A stretch of 11,184 nucleotides of DNA from Caldifarciminota bacterium (GTDB taxonomy: Bacteria > Hydrothermota > Hydrothermia > B15-G9 > WFZT01): positions 1 to 11,184 of the forward strand of contig JALSOD010000160.1 of the NCBI GenBank assembly GCA_026986655.1, read 5' to 3'. The position numbers and the translations under genes were made by a program. Positions 6,323-11,184 of the stretch are shown here, piece after piece (the stretch's first letter is position 1; every line of letters begins with the position of its first letter). The notes under the pieces were generated by a model. The model did not search any database and had not been told where the DNA came from. It worked only from the letters and a program-made list of their open reading frames with translations.

Positions 6323-9010
6323 ATGGGCACAGAGTTGAAAGAACTGGCTTTGAGAACAATAAAGACCCCCTACGGTGAGTATAAAATTTTTGACATAAAT
6401 AAAGTAGGGGAGTCCCTCGGCGTAGATGTATCCAAGCTTCCATATTCCATAAGAGTTCTCGCTGAAAATATTGTACGTAACATCGATGGGAAACACATTA
6501 CCGAAGATGATGTCAAAAGGATCTTGAACTGGTCACCCAAATTAGAGAAAAGAGGTGAAATTCCTTTTATGCCAGCAAGGATTGTGATGCAGGATTTCAC
6601 CGGTGTACCCGCTGTTGTTGACCTTGCTGCGATGAGATCCGCAATGGCAAGATTGGGCGGTGACCCTGAGAAGGTAAATCCTATCATCCAGTCCGATCTT
6701 ATAATTGACCACTCGGTTCAAGTGGATTTCTTTGGTACAACTTATGCCATAATGAAAAACCTCGATTTCGAGTACAGGAGAAACAAGGAAAGATATACAC
6801 TCCTAAAATGGGCGCAGAACTCATTCGCCAATTTCCGTGTTGTGCCACCAGGTACAGGTATCATCCATCAGGTTAACCTGGAATATCTTGGTCAGGTTGT
6901 TATGTCAAATGACGGACAGGCATATCCTGACACACTTGTTGGGACAGATTCCCACACGGTGATGATCAATGGACTTGGTGTACTTGGCTGGGGCGTCGGA
7001 GGAATTGAGGCAGAGGCCGCGGTCCTTGGTCAGCCCATTTACATGCTTGTACCCGAAGTAATTGGATTCAAACTCACTGGAGAATTACCTGAGGGAGCCA
7101 CAGCAACCGATCTTATTCTTACGATTGTGAGAATGCTTAGAGATAAGGGTGTCGTCGGAAAGTTTGTCGAATTCTTCGGTCCAGGTGTCAAGAGTCTGAG
7201 ACTCGAAGACAGGGCAACTGTGGCAAATATGGCCCCTGAGTGCGGTTCAACCGTGAATCTCTTCCCTGTCGACGAGACAACTCTAAGATACCTTAAGAAA
7301 TCTGGTAGAAGTGATGAGCTTGTTGCTTTGGTGGAAGCCTACCTCAAGGAGCAGGGAATGTTTGACACGAGTATGGCTGAAGGAATCCAGTATACAGATG
7401 TTTTAGAGCTCGATATGTCCACCGTTGAGCCGACTGTCGCAGGGCCAAAGAAGCCTCATGAAAAGGTACTCCTTAAAGATGCTAAGAAAGCTTTCAGAGA
7501 CTCTATCAGCTATTTCATCGGCCGTGGGGTCAAAGAACCCGAGAAAGAGGCCATCGAACTTGAAATTGACGGGGTAAAGACAAAATTTGGTCATGGTGCG
7601 GTATGTATCGCAGCAATAACAAGCTGTACAAACACATCCAACCCATTTGTTCTTATCGCTGCCGGACTTGTGGCAAAAAAGGCTGTTGAAAGAGGTCTCA
7701 CTGTACCGCCCTACGTAAAAACCAGTTTAGCTCCGGGATCAAAGGTGGTGGCAGATTACCTTGAAAAAGCTGGTCTGCTTTCATATCTTGAGGCTCTAAG
7801 ATTCCATGTGGTCGGTTTTGGGTGCACCACATGTATTGGAAACAGTGGTCCTCTCAGAAAAGAGGTTGCGGATGCCATTACAAAGAACAATTTTGTCACT
7901 GCCGCAGTATTGAGTGGTAACAGAAATTATGAAGGAAGAGTTAGCCCCATCGTCAGGGCGGCGTTTCTCGCATCACCTCCACTTGTAGTGGCTTATGCAC
8001 TTGCTGGAACATTTGATATTGACCTTTACAAAGATCCAATTGCCTATGACCCTAACAATGAGCCTGTTTATCTCAAGGATATCTGGCCAACCACACAGGA
8101 AGTTAATGAGATCATAGATTCAGTTATCTCACCTGATATGTACAAAGCAAAATACAGCAGCGTCTTTGAGGGAGAAGAGAGATGGAAGTCCCTCCCAATC
8201 ACCAGTAGTGAACTCTATAACTGGGACCCCGATTCAACATACGTGCAGGAGCCACCGTTCTTCAAAGACCTTACACCTGAGGTACCTGAACCAGATGATA
8301 TTCTGAGTGCACGTGTTCTGGCACTTCTTGGGGATACGATTACAACCGACCACATTTCACCAGCAGGTCCTATTCCGGTTGATAGTCCAGCAGGAAAGTA
8401 TCTTCTATCAAAAGGTGTGAAACCGGAGGAATTCAATACCTATGGCTCAAGGAGGGGGAACCATGAAGTTATGATGAGAGGAACATTTGCGAACGTAAGA
8501 CTCAGAAACCAGCTTGTTCCGGGAAAGGAAGGTGGATGGACAGTTTATCTCCCTACTGGTGAAGTCATGACAATCTATGACGCTGCCATGAGGTATCAGA
8601 AAGACGGTACACCATTGCTTGTAATTGCAGGAAAAGAGTATGGCTCTGGTAGCTCAAGGGACTGGGCAGCCAAGGGAACCATGCTTCTTGGAATAAAGGC
8701 CGTGATCGCAGAGAGTTTTGAAAGAATACATAGAAGTAATCTTGTGGGAATGGGTGTCCTGCCGTTACAGTTCTTACCTGGAGAAAATAAGGAAACACTG
8801 GGACTTGATGGTAAGGAAGTTTATCACATTAAGGGAATAAAAGATGGACTTACACCGGGAAAGAAGCTTGAAGTTACAGCGGTTAAACCTGATGGCAAGG
8901 AGATTAAGTTCAACGTTATAGCCAGAGTAGATACTCCGATCGAGGTGGAGTATTACAAGCATGGTGGCATTCTGAATTACGTCTTGAGGCAGATGTTGAG
9001 AGGAGAATAA
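6323..9010 (+). CDS. acnA: Aconitate hydratase, AcnA/IRP1 type
   Basis: Cytoplasmic [4Fe-4S] enzyme that interconverts citrate and isocitrate through cis-aconitate in the TCA cycle. The product is 895 aa, full length for the AcnA/IRP1 class. Cluster ligands are C435 (AITSCTNTSNP), C501 and C504 (GFGCTTCIGN); the spacing equals that of human IRP1 (437, 503, 506). Substrate-site blocks include GTDSHT near residue 208, DHISPAG, the Arg-rich YGSRRGNHEVMMRGTFAN segment and, in the swivel domain, AGKEYGSGSSRDWAAKG. The C-terminus EVEYYKHGGILNYVLRQML is typical. The start ATG at 6323 follows GGAGGT at 6311-6316. A TTG at 6269 in the same frame would add 18 non-homologous residues and run through the likely -10 box. 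The gene stands alone, divergent from the FG-GAP operon, and is followed at once by a large hairpin. Confidence 0.97.
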   Translation: MGTELKELALRTIKTPYGEYKIFDINKVGESLGVDVSKLPYSIRVLAENIVRNIDGKHITEDDVKRILNWSPKLEKRGEIPFMPARIVMQDFTGVPAVVDLAAMRSAMARLGGDPEKVNPIIQSDLIIDHSVQVDFFGTTYAIMKNLDFEYRRNKERYTLLKWAQNSFANFRVVPPGTGIIHQVNLEYLGQVVMSNDGQAYPDTLVGTDSHTVMINGLGVLGWGVGGIEAEAAVLGQPIYMLVPEVIGFKLTGELPEGATATDLILTIVRMLRDKGVVGKFVEFFGPGVKSLRLEDRATVANMAPECGSTVNLFPVDETTLRYLKKSGRSDELVALVEAYLKEQGMFDTSMAEGIQYTDVLELDMSTVEPTVAGPKKPHEKVLLKDAKKAFRDSISYFIGRGVKEPEKEAIELEIDGVKTKFGHGAVCIAAITSCTNTSNPFVLIAAGLVAKKAVERGLTVPPYVKTSLAPGSKVVADYLEKAGLLSYLEALRFHVVGFGCTTCIGNSGPLRKEVADAITKNNFVTAAVLSGNRNYEGRVSPIVRAAFLASPPLVVAYALAGTFDIDLYKDPIAYDPNNEPVYLKDIWPTTQEVNEIIDSVISPDMYKAKYSSVFEGEERWKSLPITSSELYNWDPDSTYVQEPPFFKDLTPEVPEPDDILSARVLALLGDTITTDHISPAGPIPVDSPAGKYLLSKGVKPEEFNTYGSRRGNHEVMMRGTFANVRLRNQLVPGKEGGWTVYLPTGEVMTIYDAAMRYQKDGTPLLVIAGKEYGSGSSRDWAAKGTMLLGIKAVIAESFERIHRSNLVGMGVLPLQFLPGENKETLGLDGKEVYHIKGIKDGLTPGKKLEVTAVKPDGKEIKFNVIARVDTPIEVEYYKHGGILNYVLRQMLRGE

Positions 9011-9012
9011 GA

Positions 9013-9061
9013 GGGAATTTTTGGGGGCGAAGGCGGAACGCCTTCGCCCCCAAAAATTCCC
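9013..9061 (+). terminator. Perfect 23-bp inverted repeat directly after aconitase
   Basis: The arms 9013-9035 and 9039-9061 are exact reverse complements around a GAA loop (9036-9038). The stem runs from GGGAATTTTTGGGGG into a CGAAGGCG apex. It begins two bases after the TAA stop. A weak T-rich stretch (GTTTTAAATT, from 9065) follows. Position and stability suggest transcription termination or protection of the mRNA 3' end. It is longer than a usual intrinsic terminator and lacks an immediate T run, so a dispersed palindromic repeat is the alternative. Confidence 0.65.
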
Positions 9062-9110
9062 AGAGTTTTAAATTATAGTTAACCGCTTGATTCCAAACAA
9101 AATATTCCCA

Positions 9111-9152
9111 AATCCCCCTTTAAAAAATCACGTGGGGATTCAGAAGGGATTT
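9111..9152. repeat. Competing AATCCCC / GGGGATT inverted repeats
   Basis: AATCCCC (9111-9117) pairs with GGGGATT (9134-9140). The overlapping AAATCCC (9110-9116) pairs alternatively with GGGATTT (9146-9152), which is followed by a T run to 9155. The second pairing could act as a plus-strand terminator. Arms of seven bases with long loops are weak evidence. Confidence 0.35.
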
Positions 9153-9261
9153 TTTATATCTTAAAAAAGTCCTCGTTTGTGAAGTGAGACCCTCCAATCT
9201 CAAAATCTCCCCTGATGAATGAAGACTTAGAGAGATTCTTTTAGCGGTTTACATCTCCCTA

Positions 9262-9281
9262 CCCCCTTCTAAAGAAGGAGG
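9262..9281 (+). terminator. Possible hairpin terminator
   Basis: CCCCCTTC, loop TAAA, then GAAGGAGG forms an 8-bp stem with one C-A mismatch. It is followed on the plus strand by AATTTTGTTT. It could end leftover acnA transcription. The distance of about 250 bases from the acnA stop makes it at best a back-up. On the minus strand no T run follows. Confidence 0.35.
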
Positions 9282-9439
9282 AATTTTGTTTCAGAAAATC
9301 CAACCTTGCAAAAAGAGGGATGCCGGGGATTCATGTTCGATCTCCATAGTTCTAAATAAATATGTCTGATTTTGCGGTTAACCAGGTTGCTCTCTTGGTC
9401 AGATCGACTTCCCCAATAGAGCCATTAACCTCTAACTCT

Positions 9440-10135
9440 CTAAGATTTAACGGCTTCTTTTAAGGCAGCTCTTGCAAGAATTCTTGTTGAGTCGAGTGTC
9501 GGTAGTGGAGATTCCTCTTCCCTCACAAGAAGCGGAATTTCGGTACAGCCAAGAACAACTGCGTCGCATCCACTGTCCTTCAATTTCTGAATGATTTCAT
9601 AAAACTTCTTGCGTGATTCGTCCTTAAAAACCCCATAAACTAACTCATCAAAAATGATTGAATTTATCAGAATTCTGTCTTCTTTATCAGGAATTTTATA
9701 AGATATGCCGTATTTTTTAAAATACTCAGGGTAAACTTCAGATTCCATAAGGTATTTTGTTCCAAGAATTCCGACACATTTGAAGCCTCTTTCCCGGGCA
9801 ACCTTTGCAACTTCATCAGCGATGTGAAGCCAGGGAATTGGCGATTTTTCAACAACCATCTTAAATGCCCTGTGGATTGTATTGTCAGGACATATTGCAA
9901 ATTCTGCTCCCGTTTTTGCTACCTTTTCCGCAGATTTGATCATCATGTCTGCGACCTTTTCCCAGTCATCATTCTCAATGTAATGCATGTACTCCTCAAA
10001 TGAAAATCCATGCATCGTGACTTCAGGATGGGCATACCTTTTACCGAGATAATTTTCTCCTTCGATACAGATTGTTCTGTAACACAGTGATGCGCCTTCT
10101 GCGCTGCATGCCACTATTCCTATATGTTTTGGCAT
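9440..10135 (-). CDS. Aspartate/glutamate racemase family protein (CPDNT subtype)
   Basis: Cytoplasmic, cofactor-independent amino-acid racemase-superfamily protein; the substrate is not known. The product is 231 aa, normal for the family. The N-terminal block GIVACSAEGASLCYR (6-20) stands where aspartate racemases have GGMGPEAT, followed by HPEVTMHGFSFEEYM (36-50). The first active-site loop reads ICPDNTIH (81-88): Asp84 occupies the place of the usual catalytic Cys before NT, and Cys82 lies two residues earlier. The second catalytic site, GCTEIP with Cys197, is intact, as is LDSTRILARAAL near the C-terminus. From memory this is a conserved subfamily, not a damaged gene. The start ATG at 10135 has AAGGAGT upstream. 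It follows the outer-membrane-like gene by 21 bases, so the two are probably co-transcribed. Racemisation itself is an inference; another reaction is possible. Confidence 0.85.
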   Translation of the reverse strand: MPKHIGIVACSAEGASLCYRTICIEGENYLGKRYAHPEVTMHGFSFEEYMHYIENDDWEKVADMMIKSAEKVAKTGAEFAICPDNTIHRAFKMVVEKSPIPWLHIADEVAKVARERGFKCVGILGTKYLMESEVYPEYFKKYGISYKIPDKEDRILINSIIFDELVYGVFKDESRKKFYEIIQKLKDSGCDAVVLGCTEIPLLVREEESPLPTLDSTRILARAALKEAVKS

Positions 10136-10156
10136 GATTAGACTCCTTTTTGAATT

Positions 10157-11184
10157 TTAGAAATGCCAGTTAAAATCAACCCGCATACTGTAAGAGTCCT
10201 GGGGTTTGAATTTATTTTCCGTTTCGTCAAAGTAGTATGTTCTTTTTATCACACCATAGAGTGTCATATAAGGATTAATTCTGTAGCCAACTTCTGTGAA
10301 GAGAATGGAGCGGTCGTTGATTGTGAAGATATCTTTGAGTGTTTCAACACTATCTTTGTAGTATCTCCAGTTTACAGTGAAGAGTGGGAACATGGTGCCT
10401 GTTGTTGCGTAAAGATTAAGAACTCCACTGTTTCTAACATTATTTTGGTGGAAGTAGTTCCCGAACGCTTTGAGTTTCCCGAGTGCCTCAGCATAGAGCT
10501 CGCCAAATGTTCCATCGACCTTCTCTGTTACTGAATCAAGCAAGCTTTCTTTGTGGAACTTATCCACTTCATACATAGAATTAAAGTATGCAGGCAGGAA
10601 GTGTTCAGATAATTGTCTTTGCTCAAGCTTAACCCCAAGGTTAAAAATTCCGAGACCGGAGAATCCGAATTGTATCCCTTCAGCAAATCCGTGCCCATGA
10701 TTTATGATCTGGCCATAATCTGCATAGATAGTGGAATTTGTCATTGTTAACCTAAAGAGTGGAAATCCTACATCAAGTCCAATTGCGGTAACTCCATCGT
10801 GGGTATCCTTTTTTTCGTCAGGATCAAAGTCAGAAACCACACTTGCCCCAAATTCAAGCCTCCCTGCAATAGGAATCCCATAAAGTGGCCTTGCAAATCC
10901 TCTCAACCCCATGAGACCCAATCGTCCAAAGTCACTGTTAAAAAATTCCACACCCCATAGTTTCCTGTCGATACTCATTTCCATGCCTATTTTTACAACA
11001 TCTGCGCGTACCCTATTATTGTAGTTATAAACAAGGAATCCATGGCCAAGTGTGGTATGTGTGAGAGATCCAATTCTTATGTAAAATGGCTCTCCTTTGT
11101 ATCCGTATCTAACATAGGAGATTATCCTTGCGTAATCCCTTTTTGAATCCCAGTCGTCCTTCTTTATCCCATTTTTGGGGTTGA
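10157..11184 (-). CDS. Outer-membrane beta-barrel-like protein, 5' end outside window
   Basis: Probable outer-membrane protein of unknown function. The frame is open to the right edge and shows 341 residues; an internal ATG at 10984 is not the true start, since similar sequence continues upstream (YGYKGEPFYIRIGSL, TLGHGFLVYNYNN). The signal peptide, if any, lies beyond the window. Supporting a barrel: many short stretches of alternating polar and hydrophobic or aromatic residues, Gly- and Tyr-rich turns (GLDVGFPLFRLTMTNSTIYA, FGFSGLGIFNLGVKLEQRQL, FTVNWRYYKD, LYGVIKRTYYF), no hydrophobic helix, and the C-terminal strand SMRVDFNWHF ending in Phe, as in BAM substrates. No catalytic motif is visible. 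It precedes the racemase gene. The barrel call is from pattern only. Confidence 0.65.
   Translation of the reverse strand, partial: NPKNGIKKDDWDSKRDYARIISYVRYGYKGEPFYIRIGSLTHTTLGHGFLVYNYNNRVRADVVKIGMEMSIDRKLWGVEFFNSDFGRLGLMGLRGFARPLYGIPIAGRLEFGASVVSDFDPDEKKDTHDGVTAIGLDVGFPLFRLTMTNSTIYADYGQIINHGHGFAEGIQFGFSGLGIFNLGVKLEQRQLSEHFLPAYFNSMYEVDKFHKESLLDSVTEKVDGTFGELYAEALGKLKAFGNYFHQNNVRNSGVLNLYATTGTMFPLFTVNWRYYKDSVETLKDIFTINDRSILFTEVGYRINPYMTLYGVIKRTYYFDETENKFKPQDSYSMRVDFNWHF

Larger units (their letters stand above)
9062..9439. other. Non-coding convergent gap with several inverted repeats
   Basis: This lies between the convergent ends of acnA and the racemase gene. I find no convincing ORF, no RNA gene and no recognisable protein remnant. 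It contains several C-rich/G-rich inverted repeats (9111-9152 and 9262-9281). It also has the same 9-mer, GTTAACCGC, in opposite orientations at 9078-9086 and 9374-9382, with a partial third copy (AGCGGTTTAC) near 9243. The AAATCCCCC...GGGGATT and CCCCCTTCTAAAGAAGG wording resembles intergenic palindromic repeat debris seen in many bacteria. This is an impression, not a match. Confidence 0.5.

Noticed and set aside
9078..9382. MITE bounded by the 9-bp inverted repeat GTTAACCGC
   Set aside because: The arms do not extend beyond nine bases, no target-site duplication is seen, and a 9-base match of this kind in 400 bases is not far from chance. It is kept only as part of the gap description.
10163..10534. 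123-codon open frame on the plus strand opposite the barrel-like gene
   Set aside because: The opposite strand has clear barrel-type strands with a terminal Phe and a downstream gene at operon spacing; the plus-strand frame has neither a ribosome site nor a motif.
1..11184. CRISPR array, tRNA, rRNA, transposase or phage genes
   Set aside because: I looked for regularly spaced repeats, for genes in the non-coding gaps and for integrase or transposase motifs, and saw none.

Overview
The window looks like ordinary chromosomal DNA from a diderm bacterium of the wider FCB-type assemblage, possibly an uncultivated and perhaps thermophilic lineage such as WOR-3/Hydrothermae. This placement is inference. 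It rests on a protein with FG-GAP repeats and a C-terminal Por/type IX-style sorting domain, an outer-membrane beta-barrel-like protein ending in Phe, moderate-to-low GC, and strong GGAGGT ribosome binding sites. I see no integrase, transposase, CRISPR array, tRNA or rRNA, and no defence or biosynthetic cluster.

Layout. (1) Positions 1-2280, plus strand: the 3' nine-tenths of polA, cut by the left edge. (2) Positions 2283-6193, minus strand: a compact four-gene run read right to left. It encodes a secreted FG-GAP/ASPIC protein, a CCA-adding-type nucleotidyltransferase, an MJ0936/YfcE-type metallophosphoesterase and a CvpA-family membrane protein. The last two junctions are 4-base stop/start overlaps (ATGA, then CTGA), so the run is probably one translationally coupled transcript. 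It ends 2 bases from the polA stop codon. (3) Positions 6194-6322: a short divergent promoter region. (4) Positions 6323-9010, plus strand: a complete AcnA/IRP1-type aconitase, apparently monocistronic. (5) Positions 9011-9439: a convergent non-coding gap. It opens with a perfect 23-bp inverted repeat two bases after the aconitase stop and continues with smaller C-rich/G-rich inverted repeats. (6) Positions 9440-11184, minus strand: a likely two-gene unit, an outer-membrane-like protein (5' end beyond the window) followed after 21 bases by an Asp/Glu-racemase-family protein.

How the genes work together: polA (repair and primer removal), the tRNA 3'-end enzyme and aconitase (TCA cycle) are housekeeping functions. 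The FG-GAP protein and the barrel-like protein belong to the cell surface. No single pathway ties the window together, and I do not see a convincing new system. The points most worth a second look are the probable CTG start of the CvpA gene, the large palindrome after aconitase, the racemase whose first catalytic cysteine position is Asp, and the secreted-protein gene placed at the head of an RNA-processing operon.
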